Positions 44,183-52,053 of a stretch of DNA of 64,000 nt are shown piece by piece. How positions within the stretch are numbered: position 1 is the first letter of the stretch; the number at the start of each line of letters is the position of its first letter. The DNA is taken from contig JBKBNY010000018.1 of the NCBI GenBank assembly GCA_046295175.1, positions 12,733 through 76,732 of the forward strand, given 5' to 3'. The position numbers and the translations under genes were made by a program. Origin of the DNA: JALOLV01 sp046295175 (GTDB taxonomy: Bacteria > Bacteroidota > Bacteroidia > Cytophagales > Spirosomataceae). The notes beneath the pieces were generated by a model. That model saw nothing but the letters and a program-made list of their open reading frames with translations, did not search any database and was not told the origin of the DNA.

Positions 44183-44324
44183 AAATGTTTACCGCTTGGC
44201 GATGGTGGGGCATTTGAAAAACGTTAGTCGAAGTTAGACAAAAATATTGAGAATTACACTGCCGCTTCGGCTGAATTTATCACTATTTACCCCATCATTG
44301 CTGGTGCGATGTCACCTGTTATTT
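44183..44324 (-). repeat. attC-like palindromic site A
   Basis: Plus-strand left arm ACCGCTTGGCGATGGTGGGG and right arm CCCCATCATTGCTGGTGCG form an imperfect palindrome, with GTTATT at the right end (TAAC on the minus strand). It lies about 20 bp after the serine hydrolase stop and 45 bp before the VOC start. The core CTTGGCGATGGTGGGG matches site B (49125 onward). The GTTA end next to the VOC gene is poorly preserved. Confidence 0.5.
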
Positions 44325-44343
44325 TATTCCAAAGGTATTTCTG

Positions 44344-46017
44344 TTACTTTATTTTCTTTCCTTCCATCTTGTTTCCTCCCTGCAAAAAAGTAAGACTTTT
44401 TACATTTCCATCGGTGTTTAAATTAAACACAACTTGGGCGGCTATCTCTTTGATAAAAAAACTATTTTCGGTTTCTGCAAAAAGTTCGACTGGAGGTTGT
44501 CCTGTTGCTTTTGCAAAAATACGGTCATTTTGTTTTTCTATCTCAATTTGAAAAGAGGGTTGCAATTCATAAACTCCTACATATTTAATAAGAATTTCTT
44601 GCGGCAAAGTGATGGTTTCTCTTTCTGAAGGTAACTTTTTGTCGGTTTCAATACCTATGCTTTTATTAATTCGGTCTGTATAAAAAACTTGCTTTTTCCC
44701 ATTTTGTGTAGAAAACTTGTAGGTAGCTAAACTATTCTCAAACCTAAATTCATCCTCAGATAGAGGTACAAGTTTAATAGGGCGGCCCCCTTCACGCATA
44801 CTATAAAGCCCCTCATTATCGTAGATAATAAAGCGAATTACATCTTCAAACTGATAGGCACCCATCCACTTTTTCAACTGTTTTTCAGAAAATTTCACAG
44901 CTACTTTATCAACTATCGGTTTACCCAATACGATAGATACTGCCCTAAGATTATTCATTTCGGCCCCCTTGCCATCATCTATGTTACTCAATACGACTGC
45001 ATAGCTATTGCTCTCAGGTATGTAAATCCCAGAAGTAGTAAAGCCATTGATTCCGCCTGTATGTTCGAGAGTTGTCATACCAGCTATCTCATTGATAAAC
45101 CAGCCATATCCATAGTTACTATGTTTGCCGTTGTTCAAAGTATGGTTTGTGAAAGCCAGTTGCTTGCTTTTTGCTGAAATCAATGTATTTTGATGAATTG
45201 CCTTGTACCATAAAAACATATCATCAATAGTGGACATTAGCGAACCCGCAGCGTAAGGAATAGTCGTACTCATATACTCTGCATTTTCGTAGTTGCCTTC
45301 ATAGAGTTGGTAGCCATTAGCCCTATTTGCAATGATTTTGTAAGTATTTCCGTAATACGAATTTTTCATACCGAGTTTATCAAAAATGTTTTTTTGTATA
45401 AAACCTTCGTAAGGCATACCTGATATTTTTTCTATGATGTAACCCAAAAGGACATAGCCCGAATTGCTATATTCATACTTTTCATTAGGATTAAATTCTA
45501 ATGGCAAATCTTTGAAACTACCGATGATTTCTTCGGGAGTCATATCCAGCCGAGTTTTATTTCTAAATTCAGCTATTCTGGTGTAATCCTTAATACCAGA
45601 AGTATGATTGAGCAAATGGTGCAACCTGATTTCGTTACCTCTTGGATAGTCTGCAATATATTTTGACAATGGGTCTTGGAGGCTCAATTTGCCTTGTTCT
45701 ATCAGCAATAGAATAGATACACTCGTAAATTGCTTAGTTATAGAAGCCAACTGCAACACATTTTCGGGCTTCATTGGCACTTTTAGCTCTAAGTTAGCCA
45801 TACCAAAAGCCTTTCTGTAAATAATTTTGCCATTTTGGGCAATCAGAACTGCTGCACCAGGCGAATCGACAGGGTACGCCTGCTTGAAAATAGCATCTAT
45901 TTCGGTTTCTATCTGCTTGGTAGAATTTACATTTGAAACTGAGTTTTTAATGGGTGTAGTCTGTCCGAATACTATTTGGACAACTAAAAATGCTATCAAT
46001 GTGAATGAATACTTCAT
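44344..46017 (-). CDS. Serine hydrolase, beta-lactamase/CubicO family, exported
   Basis: 557 aa from the Met at 46017, which gives a good signal peptide (MKYSFTLIAFLVVQIVFGQ); the open frame extends to 46086. SxxK in LASITKQFTSVSILLL, YxN in YEYSNSGYVLLG, and an HxGG-like HTGGINGF in the third motif position. A C-terminal beta-rich domain of about 180 residues follows. Class C beta-lactamase-like peptidases and esterases; the substrate is unknown. It is the last gene after the ECF sigma cluster, 122 bp downstream of the small membrane protein. Confidence 0.92.
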   Translation of the reverse strand: MKYSFTLIAFLVVQIVFGQTTPIKNSVSNVNSTKQIETEIDAIFKQAYPVDSPGAAVLIAQNGKIIYRKAFGMANLELKVPMKPENVLQLASITKQFTSVSILLLIEQGKLSLQDPLSKYIADYPRGNEIRLHHLLNHTSGIKDYTRIAEFRNKTRLDMTPEEIIGSFKDLPLEFNPNEKYEYSNSGYVLLGYIIEKISGMPYEGFIQKNIFDKLGMKNSYYGNTYKIIANRANGYQLYEGNYENAEYMSTTIPYAAGSLMSTIDDMFLWYKAIHQNTLISAKSKQLAFTNHTLNNGKHSNYGYGWFINEIAGMTTLEHTGGINGFTTSGIYIPESNSYAVVLSNIDDGKGAEMNNLRAVSIVLGKPIVDKVAVKFSEKQLKKWMGAYQFEDVIRFIIYDNEGLYSMREGGRPIKLVPLSEDEFRFENSLATYKFSTQNGKKQVFYTDRINKSIGIETDKKLPSERETITLPQEILIKYVGVYELQPSFQIEIEKQNDRIFAKATGQPPVELFAETENSFFIKEIAAQVVFNLNTDGNVKSLTFLQGGNKMEGKKIK

Positions 46018-46139
46018 TGTTTTATGATTTTTTAAATTGAGTACAAGAATTTTTATTGATTTTAGGCAATACAATGCCAGCCTCACAAAGTGAAGAGTTA
46101 AAATTTTGAATAAAATGGTTTTGCTAAAAGCTATGAATT

Positions 46140-46580
46140 TTACTTTCGCAGGTAGAAGAAATAAGCTAAATAGCTGATTCCGAGGCTAAAAGACATAATT
46201 GCTAAGGAATGAATATCAATAGGGGCAGAGAAGTAAGTTATCAGCAAACCCAAGCCGATTCCACAAAATAAAATAGCTAATTTTATGACTTCGTCTTTCT
46301 TTTCTTGGTCGTTTTTGTTCGATAAATAGGCAGATAACTGCTCCGACATTCCTCTATCAATTAGTTTATTTTTCAATCGAAAATCTAAAAAATATTTAAC
46401 CAAAGAGATGAGCATAACTATCAAAAAACTGATAAACAGTATGGGCATTATAATTTCAGTTTTCGATTCTGATAATAAAGGTTCATTAACGTCTGATTGA
46501 GTCGTAATTGATTGGTTTTGTGCAAAAGCACTGGCTATTGGTATAAGACACCCCAAAAAACTCATTATTATTTTTCTCAT
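46140..46580 (-). CDS. Small membrane protein of the ECF sigma operon
   Basis: 146 aa. Signal-like start (MRKIIMSFLGCLIPIASAFA), a membrane helix (IIMPILFISFLIVMLISLVK), a polar stretch (NKLIDRGMSEQLSAYLSNKN) and two more helices (AILFCGIGLGLLITYF, AIMSFSLGISYLAYFFYL). Similar proteins accompany sigma/anti-sigma pairs in Bacteroidota. 40 bp downstream of the anti-sigma gene. Role unknown. Confidence 0.8.
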   Translation of the reverse strand: MRKIIMSFLGCLIPIASAFAQNQSITTQSDVNEPLLSESKTEIIMPILFISFLIVMLISLVKYFLDFRLKNKLIDRGMSEQLSAYLSNKNDQEKKDEVIKLAILFCGIGLGLLITYFSAPIDIHSLAIMSFSLGISYLAYFFYLRK

Positions 46581-46620
46581 TTTAAAGTCCGTTTTGAATT
46601 ATACACAATTAGACAAGTGA

Positions 46621-47088
46621 TTAAAAAATCGGTTGCAATTTATTTTCAAATATTTGTCTCTCTTTTTGTTTGTATTGTTTGCTTAGGTCGGCAAATAAAA
46701 ATAGGAATACTGCCAATCCGGTTGCAACTACAAAAAGCATTGAAAAAACGGGTGTTGAACTAAAAATAGTTAGGATTTGAGGTATAAACGGAATAGCGAA
46801 TGATGAAATGCCGATAAGCAAAATGGTCATAATCGCCCAAAAAACTAATTCTTGTTTTCGGCTTTCTTGCTTTTCATATTGCACAATTCTATCCATCACT
46901 AAAGTTGTAACATCAAATGCAAAACTTTCGGGTGCAACTTTTTGAATGCCAACCACCAAATGCTGATAGTTTTCAAGTTTTGTCCGACAGGCTGAACACA
47001 CCGCAAGATGCATACTTACGGCATCATCTTGCGTTTCTTTCAAAAGAAATGCTTGCAAGGTTTCGTCGGTCAGATGCGGAGTTGTCAT
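46621..47088 (-). CDS. Membrane anti-sigma factor with zinc-binding motif
   Basis: 155 aa. The N-terminal part has HLAVCSACR (HxxxCxxC), the ZAS zinc motif of anti-sigma factors that hold ECF sigmas. Two hydrophobic segments follow (VFWAIMTILLIGISSFAIPF, MLFVVATGLAVFLFLFADL). Its ATG overlaps the sigma stop (47085-47088), giving translational coupling and balanced production. Confidence 0.85.
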   Translation of the reverse strand: MTTPHLTDETLQAFLLKETQDDAVSMHLAVCSACRTKLENYQHLVVGIQKVAPESFAFDVTTLVMDRIVQYEKQESRKQELVFWAIMTILLIGISSFAIPFIPQILTIFSSTPVFSMLFVVATGLAVFLFLFADLSKQYKQKERQIFENKLQPIF

Positions 47089-47657
47089 AGCTGATTATTT
47101 TTATAATGATGATTGATATTGTCTTTGAGAATCTTTCTTGCCCTCGATAGATAGCTTTTGATTGTTCCTTCGGGTAAATTGGTGATTTCTGCAATCTCTT
47201 TATTGGGCAACTCTTCTAAATGGTACAGTGTAATTAAAGTTTTGTATAACGGTGGCAGTTTATTTATCTCTTTGGTAAGAATTTCGGTTGCTTCGGTTTT
47301 GATAATTTCTAACTCTGTGTTTTCGGTTGCTATAAACTTATTTTCAATCGTTGATTCTATCTCAATGATTGGGACTTTCATCTTCTGGAGGTAATTTATA
47401 GTCGTATTGTAAGCAATGTTAGCAATCCAGGTTGATAATTTAGACTTGAATTGAAAAGAAGACAAATTTTGATAGGCTTTTAGATAAATATCTTGCACGA
47501 GGTCTTTTTGGTCGTCTTCGTTTGTAGTCATTTTTCGCACAATTTGGGCAACCAATTTTTCTGTATTTTTTACCACAACGGCAAAATCCTGAATTTTTCC
47601 ATTCAGGATATTCGTAACAATAACTTTGTCAGAAAGATGATAGCTCTCATTGCTCAT
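47085..47657 (-). CDS. ECF-type RNA polymerase sigma factor
   Basis: 190 aa. Region 2 (DQKDLVQDIYLKAYQNLSSF, KLSTWIANIAYNTTINYLQK) and region 4 HTH (LPPLYKTLITLYHLEELPNK, EIAEITNLPEGTIKSYLSRA). It directs RNA polymerase to specific promoters, released by the coupled anti-sigma. Targets are not visible; autoregulation of this operon is likely (inference). Confidence 0.95.
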   Translation of the reverse strand: MSNESYHLSDKVIVTNILNGKIQDFAVVVKNTEKLVAQIVRKMTTNEDDQKDLVQDIYLKAYQNLSSFQFKSKLSTWIANIAYNTTINYLQKMKVPIIEIESTIENKFIATENTELEIIKTEATEILTKEINKLPPLYKTLITLYHLEELPNKEIAEITNLPEGTIKSYLSRARKILKDNINHHYKNNQL

Positions 47658-47889
47658 ATTTCTTTATTAGACCGAGAACTCAGAATACGGTTGCAAAATT
47701 TTGCTTTTTTATTGAGGTAGTGATGTAGATTATTTAAAATTGAATGGCACAAAACTGCTCGACCGTAAAAACAACTAAGAAAGAGAAGTCAAGAACTAAA
47801 AGCCTAATATAATTTGGTTAAGCAGTTGTAAAATTATTACGGCAATAGCTTAGTGACAAACCTTTTATTACCTGCAGTATTGCTTCTTG

Positions 47890-48303
47890 TCATTGACCAA
47901 TTTTGTTTGTTAGATAAACAGTATCATTTTTTAATAGTGCTTTTAAGCAGTCAATGACATCACTGTTGGCTTGTCTATTGATAGCCGTAGAATAGTTTTC
48001 ATTAACATTGTTTATTAGACCAAAAAATGATTTTACACTCTTTGGGCGTTTATAAAAGATGTTAAATTGATAATTGTTTGGGTCGCCGACAGCGGAAATA
48101 ACAAGCCCGTTTTTGTTTTCTTTGTTTTCAACTTCAAAACAGGGAGAATAATATATGTCGTCTTGTTTGGCAGTTGCCATTTTTTGCAAATATTCTTTCC
48201 AATTGATATTTTCAAAATGGTCGATGATTGTGTCTTGAGAAACATCGCCCAACTCAATGACATCCGGCTGTAAGGGGTCGCAAAATGATGCTTTAAAATT
48301 CAT
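47890..48303 (-). CDS. Hypothetical protein, 137 aa
   Basis: Family not recognised. Cytoplasmic, no signal peptide; MNFKASFCDPLQPDVIELGD at the start, FENINWKEYLQKMATAKQDD and PNNYQFNIFYKRPKSVKSFF in the centre. The pattern resembles small immunity-like or IMM-type proteins often carried in accessory arrays, but that is a guess. Compositionally a normal gene. Confidence 0.65.
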   Translation of the reverse strand: MNFKASFCDPLQPDVIELGDVSQDTIIDHFENINWKEYLQKMATAKQDDIYYSPCFEVENKENKNGLVISAVGDPNNYQFNIFYKRPKSVKSFFGLINNVNENYSTAINRQANSDVIDCLKALLKNDTVYLTNKIGQ

Positions 48304-48454
48304 TTTCTTCTTGTTTTATATTGATTGTCTGTTTACAAATGTATTTCCAAAGCAAAACCGTCTGACCTAACTTTGTTTAAGAAATAGAGTGATAATATGT
48401 TCTTGGATGGGGGTAATATAATTTGTGGTTTCTTGTTGTGCAGGTGGTCGTTAT

Positions 48455-48556
48455 AAATAGTAGGTGATGTTTTAGGTTTGGAGTTGGTAGATATTTTTTA
48501 GCACTAAACTTTTATAGAGGTACAAACAAACTACTTTTGTAAAACGACTGTTACCA
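48455..48556 (-). repeat. Degenerate attC-like site G
   Basis: The right arm CTACTTTTGTAAAACGACTG ending in GTTACCAG (48549-48556) parallels CCGCTTTTGCAAAC plus TGTTAGCGG of site B; the left part contains ATTTTTTAGCACTAAAC, the TAGCACAAA core word. It lies 10 bp after the stop of the lipoprotein gene at 48567. The left boundary is uncertain. Confidence 0.4.
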
Positions 48557-48566
48557 GCTTTTAGTG

Positions 48567-49070
48567 CTACAAAGCTTCGTCACGGCTTTTTACCACATCA
48601 ATTAGGTCGGGTGCTGCGGTATAATAACTTAAAACTTCTTTCGCCTCTTTTACTGTTAAAATAGTCAGCTTAGTATTAGTAATTGCTTCTTCGTCAGACA
48701 TCATTGAACGTGAAAGAATGAGCATATATACTTCTTTTTTAGTGTTCAAGTCTAATTTGCCTTGCTTAGTACTTAAATACTTTTTATATGCGTCTGCCAT
48801 TTGTAACCAAATATCAATTTCGTTGTCAGGATTTTGGTCTCTTTTGAAATTTGTTATTGTCTCCTCTAAACTTACTGGATATACTTCTACAAATGTCGAT
48901 TGTATTGTTTTTATTTTGTCAATTTGTGCTGTTGTCAAAGAATCATGAACTACTTCATTAACTTGGATGTCATTAGGATTCATTGTCTGAAGGTTTTGCT
49001 TTTCGTCATTGCTGGAGTTGCAAGAATAAAATGTCAAAACTATCGAAAAGATAAGAATGATATTTTTCAT
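48567..49070 (-). CDS. Hypothetical lipoprotein
   Basis: 167 aa from the second Met (49070), giving a compact lipoprotein signal MKNIILIFSIVLTFYSC with Cys17; an ATG five codons upstream (49085) is also possible. The mature part is acidic and helical (IDKIKTIQSTFVEVYPVSLE, WLQMADAYKKYLSTKQGKLD, LTVKEAKEVLSYYTAAPD). Family unknown. It sits between attC-like sites B (upstream) and G (downstream), consistent with a cassette. Confidence 0.75.
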   Translation of the reverse strand: MKNIILIFSIVLTFYSCNSSNDEKQNLQTMNPNDIQVNEVVHDSLTTAQIDKIKTIQSTFVEVYPVSLEETITNFKRDQNPDNEIDIWLQMADAYKKYLSTKQGKLDLNTKKEVYMLILSRSMMSDEEAITNTKLTILTVKEAKEVLSYYTAAPDLIDVVKSRDEAL

Positions 49071-49110
49071 GTCGTTATTTTTCATTAAAGATGTTCACAC
49101 TTACTAATAG

Positions 49111-49240
49111 TAACGGTTTTCAGCTTGGTGATGGTGGGGATTTTCAGTGTTAAACTTTATTTGATGCACAAAGCTTTAATTTAGCATTTCTATGCCATAG
49201 AAGCAAGAAACCTCCGCTTTTGCAAACTCCATGTTAGCGG
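49111..49240 (-). repeat. attC-like palindromic site B
   Basis: 130 bp. Plus-strand left end TAACGGTTTTCAGCTTGGTG then ATGGTGGGGATTTT; right end AAACCTCCGCTTTTGCAAAC then TCCATGTTAGCGG. On the minus (gene) strand it starts CCGCTAAC and ends CCGTTA. It lies 18 bp after the hydrolase stop (49259) and 26-41 bp before the lipoprotein start. Confidence 0.7.
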
Positions 49241-49258
49241 TTCGGCTTTCTTTATTCA

Positions 49259-50062
49259 CTATTTTGTTTGTCTATACAGTTTTACAATTTCATTGATGAC
49301 GAGTTGAGGATTGTCTTCCCAAACTGTATGTCCACAGTTCTTTGCAAATACATAGGTGTGATTTGGTAGTTTCCCAAAAGCTTTTACACATTCTCGCCAT
49401 TCATTTTTGTATGTGTCAGTTTTAAGAAATACTTGGTTTTCTGCTCCAATAACCGTCACAGGAATTTTCGGTGGAAAACTCTTTTTTTCCATTAAGTCGT
49501 AAATTTTTCCGTAATTTTTTAAGACATAATAAAGCCCAACTGCTTCTTTCTTAATCCTGCCCCATAACTCTGGAGTTATAGTTTCATTGCCTTCTTTATT
49601 ACGTTTTTTTGTATAGTTACAAGGCAATGCTGGTTCTATAAAAACTGTGCCTTTAATTTTTTGGCTATTCCTTATTGCAAATAATATCGAATAAAAACTT
49701 CCAAACGAGTGATTAACCAGAAATATTTTCTTTGAATACCCCAATTTATTTAGTGCAACCTCTAAGGTTTTAACTTCGTTGGGCAAGTCAATTTTATTAG
49801 TGTCTATACCACTTAAACCTAATCCTGCCCTGTCATAAGTTATTAAGGTTGCTTCGGTAGAGTCGTGTAATTGTTTAAGAATGCTTTTCCAATCAGAAGC
49901 GTCTGAACCATTTCCTGATTCAAAGAGTATGGGAGTTCCTTTACCTTTCACAATATTAAAGTGAAGATTATAGCCTCCAACATCTATCAAAGTGTCAATA
50001 GTCTGGGCTTGTCCGAAATGGAATAGAGTTAAACAGAAAAGTATTGTAAATATCTTTTTCAT
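49259..50062 (-). CDS. Exported alpha/beta hydrolase
   Basis: 267 aa. Signal peptide about 1-19 (LTLFHFGQAQ). FESGNGSDASDWKSIL, RAGLGLSG, nucleophile elbow NHSFGS (first Gly of GxSxG replaced by Asn), and catalytic His in AKNCGHTVWEDNPQ. Substrate unknown. Bounded by attC-like sites C (44 bp upstream) and B (18 bp downstream), exactly like an integron cassette gene. Confidence 0.9.
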   Translation of the reverse strand: MKKIFTILFCLTLFHFGQAQTIDTLIDVGGYNLHFNIVKGKGTPILFESGNGSDASDWKSILKQLHDSTEATLITYDRAGLGLSGIDTNKIDLPNEVKTLEVALNKLGYSKKIFLVNHSFGSFYSILFAIRNSQKIKGTVFIEPALPCNYTKKRNKEGNETITPELWGRIKKEAVGLYYVLKNYGKIYDLMEKKSFPPKIPVTVIGAENQVFLKTDTYKNEWRECVKAFGKLPNHTYVFAKNCGHTVWEDNPQLVINEIVKLYRQTK

Positions 50063-50105
50063 TTCTCTTTAAGTTAATGCTTTTGTGAGTTTCACTTTAA
50101 GCTGA

Positions 50106-50238
50106 CCGTTAACAGTTTACGTATTGGCGATGGGCGGATTTTTAGCACAAATGTTTATGCGGAACACACAACTTTCGGCAACCATAAAACTGTCAGAGGA
50201 GAACAAGACCCCGCCTATTGCAAATGTGCAGTTAGCGG
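50106..50238 (-). repeat. attC-like palindromic site C
   Basis: 133 bp. Plus-strand ends CCGTTAAC (50106-50113) and GTTAGCGG (50231-50238) are inverted with one mismatch. Subterminal GTATTGGCGATGGGCGG and CCCCGCCTATTGCAAATG pair imperfectly; the interior has TTTTTAGCACAAATG. It lies 3 bp after the cupin stop (50242) and 44 bp before the hydrolase start. Confidence 0.72.
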
Positions 50239-50241
50239 TAG

Positions 50242-50799
50242 TTATTTGTCAATGTCCGAATATTTCTTGTAAATTGCTCTATATCCAAACATACGCCCAA
50301 TAGGCCCTATGACATTCATCAAGAATTTCTGTATTCCCAGCGGAATATTGGCAAGGTAGGTTTTGCTGTCCAAGTATTTTAACGTTACTAATTCCTGAAT
50401 TAATCCTGCTTTACCGTTGGGCATTTTTCCGTCAATGGTAAGTCCTATAATATTCTCTAATAGGTAGTCAAAGTCTAAGGCAGGTGTAACAGATTGAATA
50501 AAAACAACGGTTTCATTATTAGCATTGTAATGATTGTGTGGTTTGTTTTTCGGAAGCGTCATTTTTTCTCCCTGTGTCAAAACTTGTTTTTTGCCGTCTA
50601 TTAATATTGTCAAATAGCCTGAGACAACTTCAAAATGTTCGTCTTGTAATGCATGAAAATGATTAGGAACCAGCTCCCCCTTTGATTGAAGTGTCATTTT
50701 CATTGTAACTCTTTGTCCATTGGTGTCTTTAGCTGTTTCTAAAAATTCATAAATGTCTCCAGTATCTGGATTGATTAAAATTTGTCCTTTTGTTGGCAT
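50242..50799 (-). CDS. Cupin-domain protein, 185 aa
   Basis: Cupin motif 1 NHFHALQDEHFEVVSGYLTI and motif 2 LPKNKPHNHYNANNETVVFI are visible in the N-terminal 105 residues; the C-terminal 80 residues are hydrophobic and helical (IPLGIQKFLMNVIGPIGRMF). No signal peptide. Small-molecule binding or dioxygenase-like; function unknown. Flanked by attC-like sites D (55 bp upstream) and C (3 bp downstream). Confidence 0.85.
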   Translation of the reverse strand: MPTKGQILINPDTGDIYEFLETAKDTNGQRVTMKMTLQSKGELVPNHFHALQDEHFEVVSGYLTILIDGKKQVLTQGEKMTLPKNKPHNHYNANNETVVFIQSVTPALDFDYLLENIIGLTIDGKMPNGKAGLIQELVTLKYLDSKTYLANIPLGIQKFLMNVIGPIGRMFGYRAIYKKYSDIDK

Positions 50800-50853
50800 A
50801 TCTATCTATTTTTTAGGTTAAATACTCGTGTCTTTGTTTTGTCTGTATAATTG

Positions 50854-50970
50854 CTCCTAACGTTTTTCGACTTTGCGTTAAGGCGGGGATTCTTAGCACA
50901 AAAGTTCAATCGAAGAACGAATGTTGAATTTAGCACTAAACCCACCATTTTGCCAAACTGCTGTTGGTAG
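50854..50970 (-). repeat. attC-like palindromic site D
   Basis: 117 bp. Plus-strand ends CTCCTAAC (50854-50861) and GTTGGTAG (50963-50970). Subterminal GCGTTAAGGCGGGGATTC and CCCACCATTTTGCCAAAC; interior TTAGCACAAAAG. It lies 28 bp after the cupin stop (50999) and 55 bp before the next start. Confidence 0.68.
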
Positions 50971-50998
50971 TTTGTTGTTTTCTGTTAATTTTTTTTCA

Positions 50999-51406
50999 TT
51001 ATTTATTGTCTTCAAACCATTTTACGATTGATGGCATATTTCTCTCAAATCCACCCGGAATAAAAAAGTTAAGTAGGCCACATCTTTGATTTGTCCTATT
51101 TGCAAAGTCGTGAACAGTTTTGGCAGGTATTCTTAAAAAAGTGCCTTTCGCTACGTCCACCCACTTGTCGCCTACGAGTACGGATGCAGTGCCTTCAATG
51201 CCATAAAATACTTCGTCATGGTCTTCGTGTTGGTGTGCACCAGGACCATCTGAGATTGGTTCAAGCCACCATTCCGAAATACTGTATTTTTCTGCTGTTT
51301 CGTTTTCGTCTGCCTTGAAAACTGCCGTCATTGTCCCACAGTTATAAACTCTACCTTCTCCTGCTTTGAGAAGTAATTTGTCTGTTTCGTTTTGCTTATG
51401 TTTCAT
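50999..51406 (-). CDS. Single-domain cupin protein, 135 aa
   Basis: The start is taken at the Met at 51406 (MKHKQNETDKLLLKAG). The longer frame to 51487 runs through the attC-like site E and is not coding. Cupin motif 1 GAHQHEDHDEVFYGIEGTAS and motif 2 IPAKTVHDFANRTNQ give the His/Glu metal ligands. Cytoplasmic. Start lies 29 bp from site E and the stop 28 bp from site D, a one-gene cassette layout. Confidence 0.87.
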   Translation of the reverse strand: MKHKQNETDKLLLKAGEGRVYNCGTMTAVFKADENETAEKYSISEWWLEPISDGPGAHQHEDHDEVFYGIEGTASVLVGDKWVDVAKGTFLRIPAKTVHDFANRTNQRCGLLNFFIPGGFERNMPSIVKWFEDNK

Positions 51407-51434
51407 ATTTCGTTTCGTTGTCGTTCTGCAATGA

Positions 51435-51530
51435 CCGCTAACGTTTCTGGTATTACCGACGGTGAGAATTTTAGCACAAACGCCCAATCGAAGCCGTTAA
51501 GCTCCGCTTTTGGCAATACCTTGTTGGTTT
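51435..51530 (-). repeat. attC-like palindromic site E
   Basis: 96 bp. Plus-strand left end CCGCTAAC (51435-51442), right end GTTGGTTT (51523-51530). GGTATTACC and GGCAATACC pair near the ends; interior TTTTAGCACAAACG and CTCCGCTTTTGG. It lies 8 bp after the HxlR stop (51539) and 29 bp before the cupin start. Confidence 0.7.
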
Positions 51531-51538
51531 GTGATTTG

Positions 51539-51955
51539 TCAAATTTTCTTTGTCTTTGACTGTCTCTTTGATGGTATTTTGGATTCATTATTAAGCCTAT
51601 ATTGCTTTCCCCAATCTGCCATTGATTGAATGATTGGTGATAAGGTAAGCCCAAATTCAGTCAATGTGTATTCTACTCTCGGAGGAATTTCTGCATAAAT
51701 TTTCCTTGTTATTATCCCATCCTCCTCCAATTCTCTTAACTGTGATGTGAGCATTGATTGTGTAATGCCAACCACACTTCTTTTCAATTCTCCAAACCTT
51801 GCAGGCGAAGTAAGGTAGATTGCATTTATAAGTATTGTCTTCCATTTTCCACCCAAAACTTTCATTGTTGCGGTTACGGGGCAAGTATTTTCATCAAAAA
51901 TGATTTTTTTTTCTGACTTAACTTCTTGATTTTCAATAATAGTATTGTTTTTCAT
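51539..51955 (-). CDS. HxlR-family transcriptional regulator
   Basis: 138 aa. HxlR winged helix: CPVTATMKVLGGKWKTILIN with the family Cys, RFGELKRSVVGITQSMLTSQ, LREL and EEDGIITRKIYAEIPPRVEY. An N-terminal polar tail precedes it. Divergent from the YCII-like gene across 98 bp that contains a perfect 15-bp palindrome; it probably controls that gene. It has an attC-like site immediately after its stop. Confidence 0.92.
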   Translation of the reverse strand: MKNNTIIENQEVKSEKKIIFDENTCPVTATMKVLGGKWKTILINAIYLTSPARFGELKRSVVGITQSMLTSQLRELEEDGIITRKIYAEIPPRVEYTLTEFGLTLSPIIQSMADWGKQYRLNNESKIPSKRQSKTKKI

Positions 51956-52005
51956 ACTAACTTATATAAAATAGCCTACTTGATTTATTTATTTTAATAC
52001 TGAAA

Positions 52006-52020
52006 ATTTGTACTACAAAT
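52006..52020. promoter_or_regulatory. Perfect palindrome, putative HxlR operator
   Basis: ATTTGTA-C-TACAAAT, 7-bp arms around one base, midway between the divergent HxlR (start 51955) and YCII-like (start 52054) genes. Confidence 0.6.
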
Positions 52021-52053
52021 GTATAATAAAGTAACAATTAAAAATAAGTAAAA

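Noticed and set aside
51407..51487. N-terminal extension of the cupin gene
   Set aside because: It runs through the attC-like site E; the Met at 51406 gives a normal cupin start.
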